Of a DNA stretch of 64,000 nucleotides, positions 32,276-43,634 are shown one piece after another. Numbering within the stretch: the first letter of the stretch is position 1; each line of letters starts with the position of its first letter. Source of the DNA: Diploptera punctata (taxonomy: Eukaryota; Arthropoda; Insecta; Blattodea; Blaberidae). The DNA is taken from positions 1-64,000 of the forward strand of contig JASPKZ010009694.1 in the NCBI GenBank assembly GCA_030220185.1. Reading direction: 5' to 3'. The position numbers were made by a program, and so were the translations under genes. Under the pieces are notes generated by a model. That model saw only the letters and a program-made list of their open reading frames with translations, ran no database searches and was not told the origin of the DNA.

Positions 32276-32392
32276 CCTTGTTTTGGAGTTAGTGAAGATG
32301 GAACCGGTTCCAAAGTCTCATAGTATTTTTAAAAAGTTTAAATAAGTTGAGGAGACAATCAATTTCATATTATAATTTTATATTGTAAACTA

Positions 32393-33060
32393 GCGGACAC
32401 GGCAGACATTGTCCTGCCCGAACGTTCAGTTCTCGTGTAATGGCCTGACAATAAAAATATGTTACTTTTTTACCATAAAATTCACTAATTAAGACGTATT
32501 ACATAAGTTTGCATGAAAACTCCTCACTGCCATCTGTTATGTGTGCATGATGACGTCACATTGTTGTCGCGCAGAAATATCGATAATACAGATCATTACA
32601 TATCTGACATAAAAAACCATATAACTCGATCGCAGCGCCACCTACCGAATCCAATTGTGAATCTAAACCATCCATGAACCCACTCAAACACACAAAAAAA
32701 AAATCATCAAAATCGATCCAGTCGTTTAGACAGTTTTTAATTTCGGGTTTCAAGTAAACCTCCACTTCAAATTGTCAGATTCCGCTCATTTTTGGATAAC
32801 TACCTCCGTTTATTGCAATACGATATACTGAGTTTCGTTGTGAAACATCGAAAAATGCGACCGCTATAGCGATTTTTAAATTTTCACTTCAGGTGAACTC
32901 CTACACTTAATGGTTTTAGAGGGTTCAATTGTGAATCTAAACCATCGAGGAACTCAATCAGACACACACAACAATTTTCATCAAAATTGATCCAGTCGTT
33001 TGGGAGGAGTTCATTGATACTCGTACAGAAGAATTATAAACATAGACTATAAGACTATAA
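32393..33060 (+). repeat. Dispersed repeat U1, uninterrupted copy with internal duplication
   Basis: Begins actagcggacacggcagac and ends near agaagaattataaaca. Collinear with 9556-10690 after removing the insertions there. The module 'aatctaaaccatcc ... cagtcgttt' occurs twice within this copy (32650-32730 and 32930-33003), so it is internally repeated. No coding sequence is evident. A related partial copy lies at 39658-39800. Confidence 0.7.
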
Positions 33061-33904
33061 CAAAGCACATAGTCCTACCTGAACAAACATCGACTTGTCT
33101 CTTCTTTCTACAATAAACCAGATACTGTAACTTTAAATGTCTCTGAATCTACTTGACCACGAATAGAATTATAATAGCCAGATCAGTAATAGGTAATTAA
33201 ACTGTATTAATGTTGGCGTTACACAAAACCGAAACCATATTGACTTGACCTGCTTCCAGCGAGGACCTCTCTCGCTTTCAGATCCTAAAGTTATGCATTT
33301 AGGAATACTATTCATTTCTCGTTATGTCTGATCGACTGTAGATTCTATCGACTTCGCGTTATCTGAAATATATATCATCAAATATAAATCTACCGCATGT
33401 GCCGGCAAGCTTATAGCAAAAGAATTGCCACATTTTTCTACCACTACCCTATTTCTGAGCAAATGTTATTAAAATCTACATTCACGCGCATCAATTCATC
33501 TATTGCTAAGTTATTTTTATTCAACAAAACATCCTTTAACAGTTGAGATTATTAGCAGCGAAATTCAAATGTTGGAATCAAAGAGCCAACAGATTTTGTC
33601 AGAGACCTTTCTTTTTTTTTTAAGGTCTGAAATTATTTTACGTGCCGTAAATCTACGAAGAAACCCACACTCAGGATTTTTATTCCATGAAAATTGTATC
33701 GACTCCGGCGCGGTTTGGTCCCATGATCCTTGGAACAAGAAGTGAGCATGTAAACGCAAGTTCATTGGGATCCGCACTTCATCCTGCAGAATTGCTGCAG
33801 TCCATTTCTGTGATCTCCGGACGGACCGAGGTGTTTTTTTTCGGAGTTCATTTCAAATCATAAGTCAGGAAATTTATGGCCGAATAAACCCCAACCACCT
33901 TCGG
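33061..33904. other. Mostly unassigned; possible repeat at 33600-33880
   Basis: Overlapping frames of 80 and 70 codons lie on opposite strands at 33503-33777. The phrase gactccggcgcggtttggtcc suggests a repeat, but there is no second copy in the window. I make no gene call. Confidence 0.35.
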
Positions 33905-34000
33905 ATTTCCAACATACCTACTTAATCTTACCTCTCACTTTACAGGTACTCTTGCTACCGGGCCTTACAGTGACACGACCCGTCAAGAGGAGGATTTTTA
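33905..34000 (-). repeat. SINE-4-like fragment
   Basis: In reverse it carries the gtcactgtaaggc and gtaaagtgagagg words found at 47960-48030 and partly at 85-120. The family is defined only by these three occurrences. Confidence 0.45.
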
Positions 34001-34153
34001 CTATGGCTCACACACATACTCTTTTGTCTTCACAGGGCATGGATGCCCTTCCCGAATGAAGAATCAGCTCAACTTCAGGGCCTCCTCCGAGACAACACAC
34101 CATTAACACGAAACACACCATTCACACACACATTCATATTAAACATGACGAAT

Positions 34154-34342
34154 ATGATGATGATGATGATGATGGCCAGATGATGTTCGGGGACCATTTG
34201 GACCTTAACGTTACCTGATATTTGTCTTACAGGTGAGGAAAGATCATAAGAAAACCATCACCCAGGAAACTTGTTCCGACCGGGACGAACCCGGGTCCGC
34301 TGCGTGACGAGGTAGTACGCTACCCTGAGACCACTGTGGTGG
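34154..34342 (-). mobile_element. SINE-1, head half, truncated at its GAT run
   Basis: Contains the tRNA-like head in reverse (accactgtggtgga, gtagtacgctaccctgag), the leader and body, then stops at a GAT repeat (34154-34172) instead of continuing to the tail. It is followed by an AT stretch and a second SINE-1 in the same orientation. Confidence 0.85.
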
Positions 34343-34356
34343 ATATATATATATAT

Positions 34357-34672
34357 CAATCCATAGTAATTCTGCCCGAGGGCAGGTCTTTCACAGCAAT
34401 CATTGCATTTTCATGCTATGCTTTGCAGCTTTACTAGGTGTGGTAGCTTCCCGTTGCTTTCCATACCTGTGAAGGATGATGATGATAATGATAAAGATGA
34501 TAATGATGGCCGGATGATTTTCGGGGACCTTTGGGCCCTAAGCTTCCTGACATTTGTCTTACAGGTGAGGAAAACCCCCGAAAAAAACTCACCCAGGAGC
34601 CTATCCCGACCCGGAATCGAACCCGGGCCCGCTGCGTGAGAAGGCAGCACACTACCTCGAGACCACAGAGGT

Positions 34673-34674
<2 letters not shown>
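34357..34674 (-). mobile_element. SINE-1, subfamily B, inside an AT repeat
   Basis: Full length. B box in reverse is gaatcgaacccgg. It is flanked by atatatatatat on the left (34345-34356) and a long AT run on the right (34675-34714). With the truncated copy at 34154 it forms a same-orientation pair separated by target-like AT sequence, echoing the array at 11750. Confidence 0.9.

Positions 34675-34714
<40 letters not shown>
34675..34714 (+). repeat. AT microsatellite
   Basis: About 20 AT units, adjoining SINE-1. Confidence 0.97.
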
Positions 34715-34719
<5 letters not shown>

Positions 34720-35400
34720 GCTTATATTTCTATATAAGGGCAAACCTTATTTCCGACTTTTCGTCTTTCAATCCGCACATCCTCTATTTTTTTCTTTAGT
34801 TGTAAGAAGTAATTTAAAATTTATTTGATTGAAATTTAAAGTGTGGAACCCGCATTGAGCTAGAACTCGCGCGTAGAAAAGAGATATTGAAAATAAAATA
34901 TCGATAAAAGTGGAAATGATTTATGATGTTAATTAATTTTATTCAAACAGCTGTATTTATTAATTTATAAATGTATTTATACCTACAAACGAATCAGTTA
35001 CACTATCGCAGAGTAACTTATTCAGCACTTTCTTTAATGAGTCTCTTTAACAACTCAGTTCATTAACTGAGTGTGAAAGGATCGACATGGTTTGCTTAGA
35101 ATTCTCTTGTTTTAACTTTCAGATCATTTTTCGTGCAATATTTATTCGACAGGAAACTAATTGCTTTATTTCCTTTACACCTTTAAAAATCAATCGATCC
35201 CGTGACTTGGAAACCAGAGTGGAGCATAGTAATTTCTAGTCCATCGGATTTAATTCACTAAGGTAGATGTAATTATTATATTAATTAAATGGTTATGTAT
35301 CTCTGTCTCTTCTGTGCACATGCTGTATATTTATGTATTTATATTGGTTGAATATAAGAGAAAGCGTAATGAACTTAACTCTGCCAGAATAAAAAAAACA
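34715..35400. other. No recognised feature
   Basis: AT-rich, with nothing identified. Confidence 0.45.
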
Positions 35401-35427
35401 TCATTATTATTATTGTTATTATTATTA

Positions 35428-35471
<44 letters not shown>

Positions 35472-35587
35472 TCATTAGGAATATTCCACAATACAGTGTT
35501 TCTCCTTCAATCCAAAGTGATTTGTCACCAGAGATTCCTGTCTAAAGCCATTCTCTTTCTCAAATTCCTAGCTTCCATACTTCTCAC

Positions 35588-35673
<86 letters not shown>

Positions 35674-35677
35674 TTAA

Positions 35678-35719
<42 letters not shown>

Positions 35720-35720
35720 A
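35401..35720 (+). repeat. ATT/AGT compound microsatellites
   Basis: ATT runs at about 35401-35472 and 35590-35625, AGT units at 35626-35672, then ATT again at 35673-35720. The 95-codon frame across it (35496-35783) is low-complexity I/S sequence and not a gene. Confidence 0.95.
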
Positions 35721-35999
35721 GTATTAATATATCAGAAACCTGACAGCAAAAGGACATATTTATCAACCATTTTTAGGAGGTAAAATATGTGATTACTGAG
35801 CAAGTTACGTAAGGGATAGTTTTTGAGTGAAGTAATCCGGAGGTCTCGGGTTTAAATCCCGCTGCCTACTAAACCAATGTTTTTATTTTTTCCCCCTCAG
35901 CCGGAAATTGAATTTCATTATCAGGACTCGTTCCATCATAATTATCATTTCGTAATATAATTAACAAAAAATGCACGATTGTATATAATAATAATAATA

Positions 36000-36035
<36 letters not shown>

Positions 36036-36165
36036 TCGTTTTTACCTGGCAGAGATGGGGGTTTTTGTCTTCCACTCAACTAGGTTAGATACATTTACAA
36101 TAATTAGTATTTAAATAAGTTACAAAATCAATTAAAACAAATTATTATATACTCGTAGTAGGACT
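35721..36165. other. Intergenic with tRNA-like B box and microsatellite
   Basis: At 35840-35872 ggtctcgggtttaaatcccg is a strong B-box-like word, probably a SINE head relic. An AAT/ATT run occupies 35989-36034. Confidence 0.45.
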
Positions 36166-36169
36166 ATAA

Positions 36170-36850
36170 TGTTCATTAAAACTAAATATATGGTCACACA
36201 TATAAATATATTACATAATGAAAATATTTAATGACACATGAAGGAAATTTTGAATACGTGGCAAAATTCAAATACTTAGGAACAATAATTACAAATAGGA
36301 ATGAGATGCACAAAGAAATTAAACATAGGCTCAATTCTGGAAATGTTTGCTGTTATGCATTATAGGGACTCTTGTCCCAACTCCATTCAAAAAACATTAC
36401 CTGAAAATATATAATACTGTTATTCTCCAAGTTATATTATATGGATGGGAAATATGGACTCTTGCTTTAAGGAAGGAGAAAAGATTACTGGTATTTGAGA
36501 ATAAAGTCCGCAAGGAGAATATTTGGACCTAAGAGAGATGTAACAGTGAGCTACATGATCTTAATAGGAAACCAGATATAATAAGAACAGTTAAGGCTCG
36601 TAGATTGCGATGGGAGGGCATGTGGCACGATTGGAAAATGAAAGAGAGGCATAGAAACTTCTTGTAGGAATGCCAGAGGGAAAAATGACCAGTTGATAGA
36701 CCAAGAATGAGTTAGGATAATAATATTAACCATGTTACGAGGGAAATTGATTATACAGGGGATGATTAGAAAACAGTTTAGAATAGGGATATGAGAGCTT
36801 ATGTCCGTGCGGTTATAAACTTACGGGTTCGATAGTTAGTTAGTAAGGCC
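36170..36850 (+). mobile_element. LINE-A copy, reverse transcriptase thumb to 3' end
   Basis: The plus-strand translation, with many breaks, follows the copy at 16380-17085: KTKYMVTH, FKYLGTIITNRNEMHKEIKH (frame-shifted), YGWEIWTLALRKEKRLLVFEN, RKPDIIRTVKARRLRW, and the terminal acgggttcgatag followed by ttagttagtaagg. It lacks the YADD region. It is a decayed copy. Confidence 0.85.
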
Positions 36851-38186
36851 TATAATTGTATTAATATATAAACTATTTATGTATTCTAATGTTAACGAAT
36901 AAAATATACAAACTACAAACTAAAAGAAATTAAATTAAAATTAAATTAATAATGATACAATATAATGCACTGTTTGACAGACGATTTAGAATAGAATAAT
37001 ATAATAAAATTTATTCAAATTACATTTTTCTACTATAGTCGCCAATTGAGCAAGTGCTGTGCTTGGTTGCAGTTCAGTTTTCAGTTACAGGATTAAATAT
37101 AGACAAAAATAAATTATAAATGTGTAGTTACTGAAAGAAGAAAACAGAAGTATCAAAATAAATAATGCACTCAGACACATTAAAAATTATTTAATACAAA
37201 GAAGAATAAAATAACAAAACAATCAATAATATCTAACTGAGAAAGAAATTAAAATATATAAGATATATTTTTAATATAAACCAAAATATCTACAACTTAT
37301 TTATCATTTTAAAATATTTAAATAATTAATTTGTTTTCTTAAATCTCTCTTATGTCGCTTGCATAACTCGGAATTGGGTTTAATTAATTAATTATATAAT
37401 TTGGGACCTAAATATCTACTATTTTTAGGTCCAGCTAAATTACGAGTAGGTACATGTTACAAGAAAGTAGTATTTTGTCAAGGGCTGCACAACATTTAAA
37501 TCCATTTATATTTTTATGGATATAAGTAAGCAATATGTGACGAATCCTAGATGTTAAATTGTGTATAAATAAGCATGAAGTAAAATAAGGAGTTAATTTG
37601 TGTGAATGCGCTCTTTAATAATTCATGGGTTTTTGCAGCTTTCGGACCGACCTGACTCTGCCCGGGTCTCTTGGTACAGAAAACATCAAACTATATTTGA
37701 GCATCTCTTTGGAATTGAAACTGGACACGAGTAACCTATATTAGGAAGATGGAAGGATATAGGATAGTGCTATATTCTCCCTCGAATTCCTGGTTTAAGA
37801 GATATATTATTTTGCTTCACCAGATGAAATGGATCAGTAGGATTAGTGTTATGAAGGCATGGTGTGATACTGACAGTGGCGGCACGAGCAGTAATCCTAT
37901 GTTTGTAAATAAACACCCGTTGCAAAATCCTTCACATTGATCTTTGTGAACTGGCATCTGGTTGAACTGGAAGCTCTCAGAACAAGCAATCACTCATCTG
38001 CACAATTGACAGCTCCGGGACATTTCTACAAAGAAAAAAATACCATGTACCACTCCTGTCATTTAGGGGAGGTTGTTCCAGCTGTTGGATGAAACTTGCG
38101 GTCAATATGTCATTATAATAATACAAAGATAATAATATTAATAATAATAATAATTTACAAAACATTGTAGCAGTGTATAATAATAA
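36851..38186. other. Unannotated 1.3 kb
   Basis: AT-rich to 37600, then mixed composition. Frames at 37749-37940 (+) and 37977-38165 (-) have no resemblance I recognise. Confidence 0.5.
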
Positions 38187-38233
38187 CTAACTCACTGGCA
38201 CTATCGAACCCGTAGGTTCATGGCCGCTCGGAC
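38187..38233 (-). mobile_element. LINE-A stub, 47 bp
   Basis: Only the last 47 bp of the family (ggcactatcgaacccgtagg, then tcatggccgctcgga) preceded by taactaact. This is an extreme 5' truncation. Confidence 0.75.
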
Positions 38234-38357
38234 AGGTGATAAGCCAGACGAAAAAAGTACCTTGGTCGAAAGAGTGACGATCTTTCACCGTAAAAATATA
38301 ACCGTCAAGAAATGCGGACATGGGTTCAATTGGGGGTAATTATATAATAATAATAAT

Positions 38358-38870
38358 AACTCACTGGCACTATCGAACTCGTACGTTCATGACATAAACT
38401 CTCCATACATCCCTATCCTGACTGTTTTCAAATCATCACCTGTATAATCTACTTCCCTCAAATCATGGTTAATGTTATTCTCCCACCTCATTCTTGGTCT
38501 ACCTACTAGGGCTTTTCTCTGGTTTTCCTATAAGAAACTTACATGCCCCTCTTTCATTCCCCATTCGTGTCAATGTCCTGCCCAACGCAGTCTGAGACTT
38601 AACTATTCTTATTACATTTGGCTTCTTATAAAAACCATTTAGCTCACTGTTATTTAGTCTCCTCCATTCACCTGTCTGTTCATCTCTCCTAAGAACTTTA
38701 ATCTAAAATTCTCGTAATATTTTTTCATACCTTAAATTAAGAGTCCATTTTTCGCATCCATATAATATAAATGAGAGAATGACAGTTTTATTTATTTTTT
38801 CAATTTAACGTTTTTGAGAGGAGTTGGAACAACAGAGTCTCTGTAATGCATAATAGCAATGTAATTTATG
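38358..38870 (-). mobile_element. LINE-A 3' end
   Basis: Follows an ATAATAATAA run. It covers the terminus to the equivalent of tttttgaaaggagttgggac and the 'catgcataatag' region upstream of it. Several deletions are present and no long frame remains. Confidence 0.85.
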
Positions 38871-39059
38871 ATAGTACGATAAAAAGTGAAACTACTTAGA
38901 ACTTTGAGAAATTATGTTAATTTTTGTTTAAAAGTGACTACTGTCAGGTAGCTCCTGATTTCTAATGGTAGCAAATTCAAATAACGGGAAAATGAGACAG
39001 TAAAAGAAGAAGAATAATGTATAAACATCTTCATGTATCCAAATTTATAGCACTTTAAT

Positions 39060-39490
39060 TTAATTTTGTTCATTCATTCCCATCTTTCCAATCTCCTTCT
39101 TCTAATCCATTCTCCACTGTTGATCTACTAATATCTTGTATCCAAGTATTCTTTGACCACTTCTCATTGGAGAGTCCAATTAAACACATTTTTGGTGATT
39201 TCTGTTCCAGCATTCTTCTGATATGACCCTAACATTCTATTTGTCTACATTTAATTAACTCTAGATTATCATTTTGGACCTTTATTTCTTGCCTGATTAC
39301 AGTGTTTCTATTTTTTTTCCAACTTAGACTACCCAGATGTTCATCTTAAATAGTTCATTTCCATTGACAGTAATTTTAATCTACTGTAGTGTAGTCTATT
39401 ATTCGTTCAGTTGCCAACTTTCAATTCCACATTTTGTGGTATCGGTGTTCCTAACTGTTGATTTAAAATTTGTATTTTCCTATAATTTGT
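39060..39490 (-). mobile_element. LINE fragment, family uncertain (F-like)
   Basis: The minus strand gives an R-x-L-E-Q-K-S-P-K-M word followed by GLSNEKWSKNTWIQDISRST and an EEGDWKDG end, a plausible LINE C-terminus. It ends at an AAT/ATT run (39497-39545). Confidence 0.45.
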
Positions 39491-39496
39491 ATAACA

Positions 39497-39497
39497 G

Positions 39498-39540
<43 letters not shown>

Positions 39541-39545
39541 TATTA
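39497..39545 (+). repeat. AAT/ATT microsatellite
   Basis: An imperfect palindromic AAT-then-ATT run. Confidence 0.9.
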
Positions 39546-39657
39546 ATTAATTATTAATTAATTATTCTACTTATGATGTTTTGAATGTAAGTTATTTTCT
39601 GCAAATTTCCAAGCAAGAATTAATAACTATTTTTTCATAATTAACAAGTCAATTTTG

Positions 39658-39800
39658 GCTTCAGGTGTACTCCCACTCCCAGTGGTTTTATTTTGCCGCT
39701 TAACGAACTCGACATTATTTTTTTATTGATTAGTTGGCTTATATACGTAGTTTGGTTTTGAAAAAAATATAATTTCGACCGCTAAAATATTAGCATACAC
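39658..39800 (+). repeat. U1 fragment
   Basis: The phrases cttcaggtgtactcccactc and agtggtttta, then ttcgaccgctaaaa, correspond in diverged form to U1 (compare 32895-32930 and 32860-32875), although their order is rearranged. Confidence 0.45.
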
Positions 39801-40083
39801 AACAAATACACACATACTCACACATACGGACGTTTAACTCCAAACGTTAGTACATTATCCACTACGCTATTCAGGCATCGCAGTGCAAACTTTAATTTTC
39901 CTTTCGTATACATAATTCTCAAATCATAAGCAGTTGGAAGCGTCCGCACTGCCATCTTACAGCTTCTATAACAAGAAAGCATTTTAATGATAATTTTTAC
40001 TTTATAGCAGTGCTGCTGTTTTATTTCAATATTACAATTAAATTTTGGCATTAAGCATAAAAGTCAAATATGTCCTGTAAAGA

Positions 40084-40088
<5 letters not shown>

Positions 40089-40153
<65 letters not shown>

Positions 40154-40180
40154 GTGTGCGTGCGCGTGCGTGTGTGTGGG
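40089..40180 (+). repeat. AT then GT microsatellite
   Basis: An AT run (40089-40117) followed by a GT run with GC interruptions (40118-40180). Confidence 0.97.
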
Positions 40181-40480
40181 GGGACGAAATTTCTGCTAAC
40201 TCTAACTGTTCCAGGTGGTGATATATTAGCAGTTTATCAAAGCTAAACTAACACAGTCTCGAGTCACAGCAGTTTCTGGATCATAAACACAGTCTGTTTA
40301 TGTTTATTGCTTTGATTAGAGTTGTGAAACTGAACTAATCTTCAGTTTTACAGGGTGTACGACTAAAGTAACAAGTTCACTGCGGTATTTGCTTTAAGCA
40401 AATTTGTCTCGCTTGTTAATCGTGTAATGAAACTGTCGCCCAGCGAGCCTTGACATTATAATTTATCACAAACTGTATCA
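40181..40480. other. No recognised feature
   Basis: Nothing identified; this is the 3' flank of the following LINE. Confidence 0.4.
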
Positions 40481-40485
40481 CACTT

Positions 40486-41890
40486 TTTTTTTTTTTTTTT
40501 TATTTATTTATTTATTAACAACATGCTCCATTACAGAGTAATACTACATGTTTGGAGTATTATTTTACAAACCAATTAATATTTACTTAAATACAGTTCT
40601 ATGAGTACAATGTTATAATGCTGATAAATAATAATAATACTAACAATATTAACAATAATAATAGAAAAAATAATATTGAAATAATTAATAACATGATGCA
40701 GACTAATTACTAGGTATTAATGTAATGGATTTTACAGTTTAATAAATTGTTCTTAGAATATACTTATGTCAATAATTATAATTATGTGTACAAGTTTATG
40801 TAATTTCACTATTGCTTTTTTTTTATTTTTTATTTTTTTTTATTAGGGAATATCTATTGTATATATGAATTTATGAAAAGCGTGAAGATGTTTATGTGTG
40901 AGATCTTTGTTAGTAGTTGGCCACTTTCCTCCACTTGCCGTTATTTCGCGAATCATGGTTCTCCTTTGTTTTTCCAGAATTCTGCACCTGTATATAAGAT
41001 GTTCTGAAGTTTGGTCTTCCTCATCGCATGGACACTTTGCGTTATCTAGAATCTTGAATCTATGGAGATAAGACCTCGTTTTGCCGTGTCCTGTAACAAG
41101 TGCTGTAAACTCCGGAGAACTTGGTATCTGCATCTTCACTCTCTGGTCCCACCTCGGGAAGAACGTTCTGCAAACGCTTCCTTTGTTGGTGGTGTCCCAC
41201 TGAATTTGCCAGCTGGCAAGACTTTTCTTTCGCTGTTCCGTCGTGATTGTTGTCATAGGGATTTTATTATACTCTATGATTAGGTCACTCTGCGCTGCTG
41301 CTTCCTTAGCTAGTTTATCAGCCATCTCGTTTCCTTCGATGCCGATGTGAGCCTTGACCCAGCCGAAGTGTATTGTCCAGTTTGCTATTGTGAGTTCTCG
41401 AAGTATTTGTCTGATTTTTTCAACCAATGGGCAATGTATGAGTTTGTTGTTTATTGAATATAGTGTCACTTTACTATCAGTGTAGATGGCTACAGTTTTG
41501 TTACTGTCGTTGCAAGCAGGTAGGAACTGTATATTTTCCAATGCTTTTAGGATGGCGATTTTTTCTGCTTGGTTGTTTGAGCAATGCTTCTCTAGTCTGT
41601 ACTTATATTGTTTAATTAGAGTATTATCTCTGTAGATAGCTATTCCTGATCCTACTTTTTCTTCTATTTTGCTACCATCTGTATATATCTTATAGGAATA
41701 TCTTATTTGTTCATTTGTTTCACTTACATTCATTTGCTCTGCCGGATGAGTCCAGTTCTTGATAGGAATTGGTAGTTCGCATTCATGTTGAAATTGAACA
41801 TAGCCATGTTTGATCTTGTAGAGTTCCACCTTTTCATTAATTACATATTCTATAGGCAGGACACCAGCCATTACACAAGATGCTTCATAC
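40486..41890 (-). mobile_element. R1-like LINE, 5'-truncated, with 3' UTR and poly-A
   Basis: In minus orientation the element starts near 41890, encodes an RNase H terminus (40843-41890), then has a 350-bp AT-rich 3' UTR ending at an A run (T run on the plus strand, 40486-40505). A run of 18 A on the plus strand at 41894-41911 lies right at the 5' junction. I could not find a target duplication. Confidence 0.8.
40843..41890 (-). CDS. RNase H and C-terminal domain of an R1-like non-LTR retrotransposon
   Basis: This is the longest open frame in the window. The frame is open for 373 codons (40843-41964), but the first 24 or so residues, including a run of F, are read through the junction homopolymer and are not part of the element. 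In the 373-residue numbering, residues 26-50 match the pre-RNase H linker (SCVMAGVLPIEYVINEK). The RNase H domain spans about 90-222 with all catalytic positions present: D96 (YTDGSK), E134 (NQAEKIAI), D163 (YTDSK), H206 and D216 (HIGIEGNEMADKLAKEA). A zinc-like tail follows: TGHGKTRSYLHR at 291-302, C311, C313, H322 and C327. In the intact element this domain follows the reverse transcriptase and degrades the RNA strand of the hybrid. The reverse transcriptase and endonuclease are absent, so the copy is not autonomous. It may be young, since the frame is undamaged. A host RNase H is unlikely, because the linker and tail are LINE-specific. Confidence 0.9.
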
Positions 41891-41911
41891 GAAAAAAAAA
41901 AAAAAAAAAAA

Positions 41912-42585
41912 TTGTGAATGTGCAAATCTATGTAATATTCACCATGCAAATAATGTAAACACACGCATATTTTAAATATGAATTTTGTGGAGTAAAAATA
42001 TAATCAAAACATTATGGTCGTATACATTTTAGTGTTAAAAAATGGATTTCTCAAAAAAAAAATTGTGCAGGCTAGTTGTTTATTGTTGCAATACTCTACA
42101 ACGACAGAGAGTTTAACTTTATTTTCATACATTACATTTCTGTCTTTCCTTCTTTCTCTAGCAGTTTGATCTCTCATTTTTTAAAATTCCGAAAGAATGA
42201 AGCTATTGAGGTTGTTCTCATGAAAGTTTTTTTTTATATTTTGGCTAAAATTTACATGTGACATTACTTTTTTATATATTTCATAAACTCCTACCAAATT
42301 TTATTTTTAGAGTTTCATTTTTCAAATTATTTCCTACAAATTACAATGACATTTATATGTTTTCTAACGATTATTTGAACATATTGTTTCCAAGATATTG
42401 AAGACATGAAGACGTGGCAGCCATGTTGATTTTAACGAATATATTCTGTGTTCCAGTGCTGCCGAAATAAGAGTGTACTAATTAACTTAAACTAAATAAA
42501 ATCAGCATACATTCTTTCATAGGTTACAGTATTTACATTAGCTTTTTAGGTTCGTTGGCAACACTAATATGTATAAGACGTTTTG

Positions 42586-42588
<3 letters not shown>
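41912..42588. other. No recognised feature
   Basis: AT-rich 5' flank of the R1-like element, with nothing identified. Confidence 0.45.

Positions 42589-42636
<48 letters not shown>
42589..42636 (+). repeat. AT microsatellite
   Basis: About 24 AT units. Confidence 0.97.
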
Positions 42637-42640
<4 letters not shown>

Positions 42641-43098
42641 GTTGATTGTATGCGTTGGCAGCATCACGTGGTTCCGTAATGTAAACCGCTTCGCGTTTCT
42701 TGGCGCATGCGCTTGGTGTATGGTTGGAACTTAGAAAAAAAATCTTGTCGCATGTTGTAAAGTATTTCCGACTTTTTTTTACAGACCTTCACCGATCCTA
42801 TCTATTAGATACCTTAAATATGATTATCACCAACACACACACACATATATATATATTATATTGTGCATTTTCCCGTATATAGGTTTGATTAAGAAAGTTT
42901 TTGTTTTTTTTTTGTTTTCCGAGTCATAGATTCAAGGTTAACCTCTGGTCACTGATTCCGATGTTTCGACGGGATCCCATATTCCATTATCAAGGAAGGG
43001 TGAGACCAACATTGAATCATTGATGCGGAAAACCCAAGAAACCTTTCTTAGTCATATATATACATACATCTCAAATTCGGTATCGTGACATAATCATA
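42637..43098. other. No firm feature
   Basis: Includes a CA/TA run near 42833-42857. The phrase gatgtttcgacggga at 42959 has a weak echo at 18601. No gene is called. Confidence 0.4.
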
Positions 43099-43274
43099 TA
43101 ATCGTCCGGCCATCATAATCATCCTTATCATTATCACCATCCTTCACCGGTGTGGAAAGCAACGGGAAGCTACCACACCTATAATTCCCTAGTACAGCTG
43201 CAAAGCATAACATGAAACATTCTATGATTACAGTGAAGGACCTGCCCTCGGACATAATTACTATGGATGGATCA
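43099..43274 (+). mobile_element. SINE-1, 5'-truncated (tail half)
   Basis: Begins inside the body (tcgtccggccatcataatc) and runs to the normal tail (ttactatggatgga). It lacks the tRNA-like head and so is a dead copy. It adjoins LINE-G directly on the right. Confidence 0.85.
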
Positions 43275-43560
43275 TAACATATGTCGTCGCCTTCCGGAAA
43301 CCAAACGTCATTCCTCTTTGACCATCCACTGGTTCCAATCTTTGAGTATTCATAGTTGCTTGTACTCCCTCCATCCAAGTCGTCCTGTCGTCCCTTTCTT
43401 CATCTCTCTGTTGGTATCCAATTCATAATAATTTTTGGTAATCTTTCTTCTACCATTCTCTTAATATGACCATACCATTGTAGTATTTTCTTATCTAATA
43501 CATCTTGTTCATCTTGCATTACCATAATTTATTTTATCTCCTTATTTCTCTCTTTTTTTT
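43275..43560 (-). mobile_element. LINE-G 3' end
   Basis: Collinear with 29236-29480 (ccttccggaaaccaaacg, then cctctttgaccatcc and tgcttgtactccctccatcc). The minus-strand words include MVEERLPKIIMNW-like and QREMKKGRQDD-like strings, typical of a LINE C-terminus. Confidence 0.55.
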
Positions 43561-43634
43561 TCCATTTGATATTTTCCAGCTGGTCTTAACAAAACACACA
43601 CACATACACACTCACATAGGCATATATATATATA

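Noticed and set aside
35496..35783. 95-codon frame rich in I and S
   Set aside because: It is the translation of ATT and AGT microsatellites.
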